From assembly GCA_016287755.1 (NCBI GenBank), contig JAEEWT010000015.1, forward strand, positions 1-64,000: a stretch of 64,000 nucleotides of DNA, in the 5' to 3' direction. The notes under the pieces are model-generated. The model did no database searches, was not told the origin of the DNA, and saw nothing but the letters and a program-made list of their open reading frames with translations. Below, piece by piece: positions 50,032 to 57,807 of the stretch. Numbering within the stretch: position 1 is the stretch's first letter; each line of letters begins with the position of its first letter. The DNA comes from Prevotella sp. GTDB taxonomy: Bacteria; Bacteroidota; Bacteroidia; Bacteroidales; Bacteroidaceae. The translations under genes and the position numbers were made by a program.

Positions 50032-51357
50032 ATGAAAAAGGAATTGTTTTACGGAATAACCATGATGGCAATGAGCAGTTTGTTGCTGTCGTGTTCCTCT
50101 TCTGAGGAAGTGTTGGATCTTGGTACGACCAAGAAAATGGTGAACATGGTGGCAGACCCCAAGCCGGTGCAGCTGACACAGGCACAGAGGGCGTTCGCCA
50201 ACGACAATAACCTGTTTACACTGAACTTCCTGAAGACGGTGAACGAAACGGATAAAAGCGGTAAGAGCTTTATCTACTCACCGCTCAGCATCACCTATGT
50301 GTTAGGCATGGTGAACGATGCGGCAGTGGGGCAGACCGAACAGGAGCTGGAACAGGTGCTTGGCTTCCACAGAGGAGGCATCCAGGCGGTGAACGACTAC
50401 TGCAAGAACCTCATCGACAACCTGCCGCAGGTGGACAATAAGGTAACGCTGGACATTGCCAACGCCATCTTCCTGAACAAGAGATACACCTTGAAGCAGC
50501 AGTTCGAGAAGGATATGACGACCTACTACGATGCGAAGGCCGAGGCACTCGACTTCTCTTCACCGAGTACATTGGGTCGTATCAATGGCTGGTGTAAAGA
50601 AAAGACGAAGGGCATGATTCCCACCATTTTGGATGCAGTAAACCCCGATATGATGTCTTACTTGCTCAATGCCATCTATTTCAAGGCCAATTGGGCTTCG
50701 GAGTTCGACCCGAAGGACACCAAGGAAGAGCAGTTCCAGAAGGAGAACGGTTCCACCACACTGCCCATGATGCACCAGAACGTGCTGATCAGATACATGG
50801 AGAACGACATCTATTCAGCCGTTGAGATTCCTTATGGCAATGGCATGTGGAGCATGTGCGTCATGCTACCTGAAGAGGGTAAGACCACCAACGACGTTAT
50901 CGACTATCTTGCTCCAACAGGGAGGGACAAGGATGAAACGGTAGTCAACATGCAGTATGATGTCTTTACACCTCTTTATAGTTCCAGACCTTATGAGGTG
51001 GATTTAAAACTGCCCCGCTTCGAGACTTCCTCCGATACGGATGACGTTCAAGACAACCTGATAGGACTCCTGAATAAGATGGGCATTCGCTTAGCTTTTA
51101 ACCCACAACAGTCGGAGATTCCCAACATGTGCGAACAACCCGTCTATATCAACATGATGCGGCAGAAGGCAAAGATCAAGGTGAACGAGGAAGGCTCAGA
51201 GGCAGCCGCAGTAACGATAGCAGGAGTGTTAACTACTTCTGCCCTCCAAGAACCCCGCAAGGCCGTCTTCCACGCCAACCGTCCCTTCGTCTATGTCATC
51301 CGCGAATCCTCCTCCGGTGTCATCCTTTTCGTTGGGAAGTTTACAGGGGAAGTTTAG
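50032..51357 (+). CDS. Serpin-family serine protease inhibitor, predicted lipoprotein
   Basis: LLLSCSSSEE lipobox; FIYSPLSITYVLGMVNDAAVGQTEQEL; LNAIYFKANWASEFDP; hinge NEEGSEAAAVT, HANRPFVYVIRESSSGVILFVGK. Confidence 0.96.
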   Translation: MKKELFYGITMMAMSSLLLSCSSSEEVLDLGTTKKMVNMVADPKPVQLTQAQRAFANDNNLFTLNFLKTVNETDKSGKSFIYSPLSITYVLGMVNDAAVGQTEQELEQVLGFHRGGIQAVNDYCKNLIDNLPQVDNKVTLDIANAIFLNKRYTLKQQFEKDMTTYYDAKAEALDFSSPSTLGRINGWCKEKTKGMIPTILDAVNPDMMSYLLNAIYFKANWASEFDPKDTKEEQFQKENGSTTLPMMHQNVLIRYMENDIYSAVEIPYGNGMWSMCVMLPEEGKTTNDVIDYLAPTGRDKDETVVNMQYDVFTPLYSSRPYEVDLKLPRFETSSDTDDVQDNLIGLLNKMGIRLAFNPQQSEIPNMCEQPVYINMMRQKAKIKVNEEGSEAAAVTIAGVLTTSALQEPRKAVFHANRPFVYVIRESSSGVILFVGKFTGEV

Positions 51358-51445
51358 AACTGAGTTAGGGGTGAAATCCAACCAGCCTACTTTCACCCAG
51401 TTATCAGCCTACTTTCACCCACTTATCAGCCTTCTAACCCATCGT

Positions 51446-51767
51446 AACTAGGCTTATAACTTTGTGACCCGTTGTAGAAGAAAAGATATTCCTCCGCCAT
51501 ATTAGTGTAATCACATGATTACCAGAAGAATAAGGGCGGAGGAATTTAATGTGGTTATGAGAGGAGTCGAGATTATCCGTGAATTGGGTAAGTATTCAAG
51601 GAAGACGATGAACGATGTAAGTTGCTCCGCCAACAACCTGTTGATCATAAGACAATTAGGCGTATTAGCGGAGCATTCGTTTATTCACATCCTTCACACC
51701 TTTACGACGTTAGTTTACTTTTGAATTCCTATAAGCCTTATAATACCCTTCAACTAGGCTTATAACT
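51446..51767. repeat. Dispersed GGCTTATAA / TTATAAGCC repeats
   Basis: AACTAGGCTTATAACT identical at 51446-51461 and 51752-51767, plus TTATCAGCC, AATCAGCCTTATAACTAT and ATAAGCCTTATAA variants nearby. Confidence 0.75.
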
Positions 51768-51954
51768 ATACCTAATCAGCCTTATAACTATGCCTAACCA
51801 GCCTTGTTGCGTGACAGGTGTTCTTTAGCACCACTTTAAAAGCTACCGAAAGGTGGGAGACTGTTAAAAATGTGGAATTAAGATGGTTTTAGAGCAAGAG
51901 AACGGGAATATGTGATGTTTTTATCGTATCTTTGTCATGTAATAATGTACTTGT

Positions 51955-52578
51955 ATGAAAGGAAAAGAGACCTGCAGGACGCTGAAGAATGTACGCTTGG
52001 CCATTGCTCAGGCCAACGGCATCAGCTATGAACCCACGGAATGTACTCACAAAGGGCCATGTGCTGGCACCTGTCCGCGATGTGAGCAGGAAATGCGTTA
52101 TCTTGAGCAACAGCTCTCGCTACGCAAACGCTTGGGCAAAGCAGTTGCCGTGGTGGGGGTCGCCTTGTCGGCACTACATCCCATGCAAGCACAGGGACAA
52201 ACGCCTGCCCATAAGGCCAAAATATTAGCAGACTCAGTACAACTGGACACTATAACCGTCACTTCGATGCTACGTGAAGGTGAACAAGGAGTGGTATGGC
52301 GCGGCCAGGTACTTGACGAGGACAGCCTCCCCATGATAGGAGTCACCATCACAAGAGAAGGACAGCCACTATACTCGGTAACAAACATCAACGGTTGTTT
52401 TGCCATCGAGGCCCCCATTGGGAGCAAGATTATGTTTTCCTATGTAGGGTACGAGAATAAAGAGATTATCATGAAAAGCCAGAACCCCAATCGTGTAATC
52501 TTTGACGAAGTCAGCGATAACCTCATGGGGGAGGTCATTGTTGTACGCACCGATGACGTTTACTACCACAGCAGATAA
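51955..52578 (+). CDS. Cys-rich N-terminal domain, TM/signal-like segment, CarboxypepD_reg-like beta-sandwich domain
   Basis: MKGKETCRTLKNVRLAIAQANGISYEPTECTHKGPCAGTCPRCEQEMRYLEQQL; KAVAVVGVALSALHPMQAQG; GQVLDEDSLPMIGVTITREGQPLYSVTNINGCFAIEAPIGSKIMFSYVGYENKE. Confidence 0.7.
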   Translation: MKGKETCRTLKNVRLAIAQANGISYEPTECTHKGPCAGTCPRCEQEMRYLEQQLSLRKRLGKAVAVVGVALSALHPMQAQGQTPAHKAKILADSVQLDTITVTSMLREGEQGVVWRGQVLDEDSLPMIGVTITREGQPLYSVTNINGCFAIEAPIGSKIMFSYVGYENKEIIMKSQNPNRVIFDEVSDNLMGEVIVVRTDDVYYHSR

Positions 52579-53203
52579 CACAAACCCATCAGGCGTAGCG
52601 CCACTCATCGGACTGAACAGGCATCGGCTGGCCACCGACGGGAAAGGAGTTACCACATTGGTGGCCTTTCACGGTTGCCCACTGCGGTGTGCTTATTGCC
52701 TGAACAGGCGCTGCCAGGAACCCAATGGTGTGTGGCGCGAGCTGACAACAGACGAGTTGCTTAGCGAGGTCATGGTTGACCATCTTTACTTTCTGGCAAC
52801 GGGTGGCGGCATATGCTTCGGCGGCGGTGAGCCCTGCCTGCGCTCTAACTTTATCTGCGAGTTCGCCGACAAGATGCCGTCAGAGTGGAGAATAACAATA
52901 GAAACGAGTCTTAACGTGGACAATAAACTGGTGGAACAGCTGTTTCCGAAGGTCAGCCAGTGGGTAGTGGACGTGAAAGACATGAACCCCGAGATCTATT
53001 GTAAATATACAGGAAGCGACAACCACCTCGTTGTGGAGAACCTTGAATGGCTCAAAAGACAGCATTCAGATAAAGGAAATATTATGCTGCGCCTACCGCA
53101 TATCCCCGGCTACAACACAGCGGAAGACATCGAAAAGAGCCGCCAAAGCCTGCTACAGATGGGCTTCACCGTGTTCGACGACTTTGAATACACTATCTTC
53201 TAA
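52553..53203 (+). CDS. Radical SAM protein, glycyl-radical-enzyme activase-like
   Basis: FHGCPLRCAYC (CxxxCxxC), TGGGICFGGGEPCL, WVVDVKDMNPEIYCKYTG; ATG at 52553 overlaps the upstream CDS by 26 nt. Confidence 0.88.
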   Translation: MTFTTTADNTNPSGVAPLIGLNRHRLATDGKGVTTLVAFHGCPLRCAYCLNRRCQEPNGVWRELTTDELLSEVMVDHLYFLATGGGICFGGGEPCLRSNFICEFADKMPSEWRITIETSLNVDNKLVEQLFPKVSQWVVDVKDMNPEIYCKYTGSDNHLVVENLEWLKRQHSDKGNIMLRLPHIPGYNTAEDIEKSRQSLLQMGFTVFDDFEYTIF

Positions 53204-54104
53204 TAGTGAACCCCACTTTTTGTATACCGCGCTTATACACATTGGCGAGGATGAGGTAGTAGTGCAGCGTTTCGCCCTGTTTCATCGATTGTTTGATGTA
53301 TGCCATCTCGCTCTCGGTAAGTATGTTCTTGAAGAGGAAGCCGGAATGAGTGCTGGGCACAAGGCGTATTTCTTCGGTAATGGGTGAAAGAATGTAAGCG
53401 TATGTTGCCATATAACGGGCACCTGCCTGCCATAGTGGATGGCTCTTGTCGAGAATGTTCTCTAAGTAGATTTGTGCATGCTTGTCAAATTCAGGTGTCG
53501 GCGTGCCATCAGCGTATGTCATCTTACCATCGGCATCCACCACATATTCACCTCCTTTGGTTATGGCATACTTTTCTACCGGGCACTGCTGCTCATATGT
53601 TATGTCGGCTTCACTCTTTACTACTTCCTCTGCTGGCTCTGCCACTTCTTCCACTTTCTTGTCGTCTAGGATGCGCACCAGTTCGTAGGTGCGGTTACTG
53701 GCATCCTGCGGTGGATTGGCCAAAATAGTTCGCTTTACGCGCAGCTCGTATTCATGCCCTCTTTCGTAGGTAAAACCCTTGATGCCGCTGATGGGCAGGT
53801 TCTGCCATTGTCCCGGCTCGTCCTCTGTCATCACTCGCATGCACTCGATGGGATGTTCCCCCATGCTGTCGAAGAGATCGTACATAACACCCGGTTCTGC
53901 GGAAACACTCATGGCAATCACCTTGGTGATGTCCTTGTCGTTGTCATCGTCGTCGCTGCAAGAGCCGAGGGGGAAAGTAGCAAGCAGCATCAAAGTCCCG
54001 ATTAAGCAAGAGGAAAGTGATGCTTGAATAGCTTTCCTGAGCATGAGATGTTTCGGCCAAAGGCCATAGGCGATGGCGCAAATCCTGATTTTCATTGTTT
54101 TCAT
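53193..54104 (-). CDS. DUF4377-like lipoprotein; convergent and overlapping the radical SAM gene by 11 bp
   Basis: FPLGSCSDDDD lipobox; AEPGVMYDLFDSMGEHPIECMRVMTEDEPGQWQNLPISGIKGFTYERGHEYELRVKRTILANPPQDASNRTYELVRIL. Confidence 0.6.
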   Translation of the reverse strand: MKTMKIRICAIAYGLWPKHLMLRKAIQASLSSCLIGTLMLLATFPLGSCSDDDDNDKDITKVIAMSVSAEPGVMYDLFDSMGEHPIECMRVMTEDEPGQWQNLPISGIKGFTYERGHEYELRVKRTILANPPQDASNRTYELVRILDDKKVEEVAEPAEEVVKSEADITYEQQCPVEKYAITKGGEYVVDADGKMTYADGTPTPEFDKHAQIYLENILDKSHPLWQAGARYMATYAYILSPITEEIRLVPSTHSGFLFKNILTESEMAYIKQSMKQGETLHYYLILANVYKRGIQKVGFTIRR

Positions 54105-54229
54105 CTGTGTTATATTTGTTGTAAATGTTTTCTTATAAACACCGAAAACAGGAAATACTGCACTGGTAAGGTGTTAAAATATCAAAACAAGGATTTTACG
54201 TTGCTCACAGAGATAATGATATAATAAAA

Positions 54230-54274
54230 GAAAGAAGTGTGTTGTAACTAATTAATAGTCAACACACTTCTTTC
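54230..54274 (-). terminator. Hairpin downstream of tRNA-Leu
   Basis: GAAAGAAGTGTGTTG - 15 nt - CAACACACTTCTTTC, perfect 15-bp stem. Confidence 0.75.
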
Positions 54275-54282
54275 AAGCCTTG

Positions 54283-54364
54283 TACCCAGAGCCGGGGTCG
54301 AACCGGCACGGGTTGCCCCACTGGTGTTTGAGACCAGCGCGTCTACCGATTCCGCCATCTGGGC
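54283..54364 (-). tRNA. tRNA-Leu (anticodon CAA)
   Basis: GCCCAGATGGCGGAATCGGTAGACGCGCTGGTCTCAAACACCAGTGGGGCAACCCGTGCCGGTTCGACCCCGGCTCTGGGT; anticodon arm CTGGT-CTCAAAC-ACCAG; long variable arm. Confidence 0.93.
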
Positions 54365-54375
54365 TTCAATGCGGG

Positions 54376-54415
54376 TGCAAAGGTACGAATAAGTGAGCGA
54401 AATACAAAACAAAAA
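54376..54415 (-). promoter_or_regulatory. Promoter module of tRNA-Leu (40 bp identical to the tRNA-Gln module)
   Basis: Reverse complement reads TTTTTGTTTTGTATTTCGCTCACTTATTCGTACCTTTGCA. Confidence 0.8.
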
Positions 54416-54676
54416 GCGTTTTTTTTTGTTTTTATTTCCGATACGATGGAGCAGCGAATGCCGTCAAACGAGTTTGAATGGCTGAGTCGTGACAGAGTAA
54501 AACGTAGTTAACGGGAGTACTTTCGGCGAAGCCAAAGAACAAATAATCGAGCAAAAAACCGATGCAAACAACCGCTATTTTGCCAAATTTTCTAAAAATC
54601 ATACTTTTTATTTGCCTACTCCACAATAAATGTATATCTTAGTGCCGTTATATACATAGAGTAACCTATCATTATC

Positions 54677-55768
54677 ATGACAACATATAACAAGGACAAT
54701 TACTGTGTGATTCTGGCCGGCGGAAAAGGTCGCCGATTGTGGCCCTGCAGTCGTTCGAAAAAACCAAAGCAGTTTGTTGATTTCTTTTCAACAGGTCAGA
54801 CTTTATTACAAAGCACCTTCAGCAGAATTTCCAAGCTGATTTCCATAGACAACATTTATGTAAGTACGAACCACGAATATGCGCATTACGTGTTGGAGCA
54901 GCTGCCCGACCTTCCACCAGAGAATGTGTTGAGCGAACCGATTCACCGTAATACGGCACCCAGTGTGGCGTGGGCAACCTATCGCATCCGGCGAAGGAAT
55001 AACAATGCCCGCATAACGATTGTTCCCTCTGATCAGGCTGTGTTCAAGGAGGAGATGTTCTTAGAGAATATCAGTGAAGGACTCGACCTGGTGGCCGCCA
55101 AGGATATTGTGCTGACGATGGGCGTGAAGCCCACCCGTCCCGAACCAGGCTACGGCTATATCCAGAAAGGAAACACAACGGACAATGAGCAGGTGTTCGA
55201 GGTGAAGTCGGTTACAGAGAAACCCGACCGCCAGTTTGCGCAGATGTTCATGGAGAGCGGGGAGTTCCTATGGAATACAGGTATCTATCTGTCGAACGTG
55301 AAACACTTGCGTGATTGCCTTCACCATATCTTCCCCAAGGTGCTACGGCAGATTGACGAAGCCAAAGAGGTAACACTCGAAGAGGAACTGCTGTTCATCG
55401 AGGAGAAATTCCCGTCGTATCCCAATGTGTCTATCGACTCAGGACTGCTCGACGGCAATGATGAGGTGTATGTGATGAACTGCGACTTCGGCTGGGCCGA
55501 CTTGGGTATGTGGCATTCCATCTACGAGAGCATGAAGAAGAGTGATGATGATAATGTGGTGATCACCGATAGGATCATTATCGAGAACAGTAGTGACAAT
55601 ATCATCAAACTCCCCAAAGACCATTTGGGTATTATCCACGGTCTTGAGGGTTTCATCGTGGCTGAACAAGATAATGTATTACTGATCTGCAAGAAGGAAG
55701 ACTCATCTGCACTGGTGCGTAAATACATCAGTGAGGCGCAGATTAAATACGGTGACGATTTTGTTTGA
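54677..55768 (+). CDS. Mannose-1-phosphate guanylyltransferase
   Basis: NYCVILAGGKGRRLWPCSRSKKPKQFVDFFSTGQTLLQSTFSR; NCDFGWADLGMWHSIYE. Confidence 0.93.
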   Translation: MTTYNKDNYCVILAGGKGRRLWPCSRSKKPKQFVDFFSTGQTLLQSTFSRISKLISIDNIYVSTNHEYAHYVLEQLPDLPPENVLSEPIHRNTAPSVAWATYRIRRRNNNARITIVPSDQAVFKEEMFLENISEGLDLVAAKDIVLTMGVKPTRPEPGYGYIQKGNTTDNEQVFEVKSVTEKPDRQFAQMFMESGEFLWNTGIYLSNVKHLRDCLHHIFPKVLRQIDEAKEVTLEEELLFIEEKFPSYPNVSIDSGLLDGNDEVYVMNCDFGWADLGMWHSIYESMKKSDDDNVVITDRIIIENSSDNIIKLPKDHLGIIHGLEGFIVAEQDNVLLICKKEDSSALVRKYISEAQIKYGDDFV

Positions 55769-55782
55769 TAAATTAAAAAAAT

Positions 55783-56187
55783 ATGGATATATTTAGTAAG
55801 ATTGCTGCAGGTGAGATTCCCAGCTACAAATGTGCAGAGAACGAGGAGTTCTATGCTTTCCTTGATATCAATCCGTTGGTGAAGGGTCATACCCTTGTAA
55901 TCCCTCGTAGGGAAGTAGATTACATCTTCGACATGGAAGATGATGAGATAGCCCGCTTCCAGGTATTTGCCAAGCAAGTGGCAAAGGCCATCAAGGCCGC
56001 CTTCCCTTGCAAGAAGGTAGCTCAGGTGGTATTAGGATTGGAAGTGCCTCATGCCCACATCCATCTAATTCCTATGCAATCAGAGAAAGATGTTGATTTC
56101 CGTCGTGAAAAACTTCAGCTCACGGAAGAGGAATTCAAGGAAATCGCAGGAAAAATCCTAGAGAATTTCCAGAAGGAATTACAGTAG
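55783..56187 (+). CDS. HIT family protein
   Basis: IFSKIAAGEIPSYKCAENEEFYAFLDINPLVKGHTLVIPRREVDYIFDM; PHAHIHLIP. Confidence 0.95.
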   Translation: MDIFSKIAAGEIPSYKCAENEEFYAFLDINPLVKGHTLVIPRREVDYIFDMEDDEIARFQVFAKQVAKAIKAAFPCKKVAQVVLGLEVPHAHIHLIPMQSEKDVDFRREKLQLTEEEFKEIAGKILENFQKELQ

Positions 56188-56206
56188 GCCTTAACCTACT
56201 GTAATT
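56177..56206. terminator. Bidirectional terminator overlapping the stop codons of the convergent HIT and greA genes
   Basis: AATTACAGTAGG-ccttaa-CCTACTGTAATT, perfect 12-bp stem. Confidence 0.8.
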
Positions 56207-56658
56207 TTATCAATACGCAACTTAATGGTGCCGCGGGGGATCTTGATTTCCACCTCGTCGCCCACCTTGTGATTGAGCAGACCTTGAGCAATGGGGGTGG
56301 TAATGGAAATCTTTCCTTCGCGCAGGTTTGCCTCGCTCTCGCTTACGATGGTATAGACCATCTTCGCCTTGTTGGCCAGATTGGTCATCTCCACCTTTGA
56401 AAGAATCTGAACAGCATCGGTACTCAAGCGCGACACATCCACCACCTTTGCCTCGGAGATCTGCACCTTCAGACGGTTGATCTTATCCTCGAGGTTTGCC
56501 TGTGCCTCCTTGGCAGCATCATACTCGCTATTCTCGCTCAAGTCGCCCTTGTCGCGGGCCTCGGCAATGGCTGCAGAAGCCTTCGGGCGCTCGATGCTCT
56601 CCAATCGTTTCAGTTCGGCTACCAGTTTGTCGTAGCCTTCTTGTGACATATAAGCCAT
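56191..56658 (-). CDS. greA: Transcription elongation factor GreA
   Basis: YMSQEGYDKLVAELKRLESIERPKASAAIAEARDKGDLSENSEYDAAKEAQ; ISITTPIAQGLLNHKVGDEVEIKIPRG. Confidence 0.97.
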   Translation of the reverse strand: MAYMSQEGYDKLVAELKRLESIERPKASAAIAEARDKGDLSENSEYDAAKEAQANLEDKINRLKVQISEAKVVDVSRLSTDAVQILSKVEMTNLANKAKMVYTIVSESEANLREGKISITTPIAQGLLNHKVGDEVEIKIPRGTIKLRIDKITVG

Positions 56659-56852
56659 AATCTATTTATTTTTAGTTGTTTTCAAAAAGTAAGCAAAATA
56701 GAAAGAATTCCGACTTCCTTTGCCAGAGTCGGAATCCCTTACCTTGTCTAATCTTTAATTATCCGTGGCAAAGTTAGGGATTATTTTCGACACCAACAAA
56801 TATTTTGGAGATAATTTGCTTTTGTTCCCGCTTATTTGTACCTTTGTCCCCA

Positions 56853-57446
56853 ATGAAAGTGTATGCATTTGATTTCGACGGTACGCTGACACGGCGCGAC
56901 TCTTTCGTGGAGTTCATCCGTTTCGTCAAGGGCGATAAGGAATTCCTGAAGTGCTTCCTACGCTATTCGCTCCAGCTGGTGGCGATGAAGTTGGGACTGT
57001 ATCCTAACTGGAAGGTGAAACGACAGGTGTTCAGCTATTGCTTCGCCGGAATGACCGAGGCGGTGTTTGAAGCCTACTGCACACAGTTTGCGCAGTCGAA
57101 GGCCACCATCATGCGTGCTGCAGGACTGGAGAAGATACGCACCTTACTGAATGAGGCCGACACGGAGGTGGTGGTGGTGAGCGCCAGCGTAGAGGACTGG
57201 GTGCGCCCGTTCTTTGGTGAGCTGGCTTCGTCGATGAAGTTCCTCTGCACCAAAGTGGAGGTGAAGGAGGGTAGGTTGACAGGACGGTTCCTTACCAAGA
57301 ACTGCTTCGGGAAGCAGAAGGTGGTACGACTGCAGGAACTGTATCCTGATCGTAAGGAGATGGTGCTCACGGCCTATGGTGACAGTAGGGGTGACAAAGA
57401 GATGCTGGACTATGCAAATGAAGGGTATTATAAACCGTTTAGATAA
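56853..57446 (+). CDS. HAD-IB family phosphatase
   Basis: YAFDFDGTLTRRDSFVEFIRF; VVVVSASVEDWV; AYGDSRGDKEML. Confidence 0.9.
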   Translation: MKVYAFDFDGTLTRRDSFVEFIRFVKGDKEFLKCFLRYSLQLVAMKLGLYPNWKVKRQVFSYCFAGMTEAVFEAYCTQFAQSKATIMRAAGLEKIRTLLNEADTEVVVVSASVEDWVRPFFGELASSMKFLCTKVEVKEGRLTGRFLTKNCFGKQKVVRLQELYPDRKEMVLTAYGDSRGDKEMLDYANEGYYKPFR

Positions 57447-57807
57447 GGACCGACTGGGTGAGATCGTCCGATTCGGCGTGGTAGGCGTGCTTGCCACGTT
57501 CATCCAGTATGCTGTCTATTGGGTGCTCATCCATTGGCTGAATCCCAGTGTGGCAATGACCATAGGTTATCTGGTCAGCTTCGTGTTCAACTTCATTGCC
57601 TCTACCCATTACACCTTCCGCGTGAAGGCCAATGTGCGCCGCGGGGCAGGCTTCGCCTTGTCGCATGTGGTGAACTGGTTACTGCAGATGATACTGCTGA
57701 ACTTCTTCCTCTGGTTGGGCGTGAGTAAGCCTTGGGCTCCCATCCCGATGTTCTGTATCTGCGTGCCCGTGAATTTCCTGTTGGTTAGATTCTTTTTGAA
57801 ACGATGA
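57418..57807 (+). CDS. GtrA family membrane protein
   Basis: LGEIVRFGVVGVLATFIQYAVYWVLI; YLVSFVFNFIASTHYTFR; ATG at 57418 overlaps the HAD gene. Confidence 0.88.
   Translation: MKGIINRLDKDRLGEIVRFGVVGVLATFIQYAVYWVLIHWLNPSVAMTIGYLVSFVFNFIASTHYTFRVKANVRRGAGFALSHVVNWLLQMILLNFFLWLGVSKPWAPIPMFCICVPVNFLLVRFFLKR

Noticed and set aside
51446-51800. Possible CRISPR or integron-like array of GGCTTATAA repeats
   Set aside because: Irregular spacing, short words and no cas or integrase gene adjacent.
53384-53728. 114-aa plus-strand ORF opposite the DUF4377-like gene
   Set aside because: Cys/Leu-rich shadow ORF; the opposite strand has a signal peptide and lipobox.
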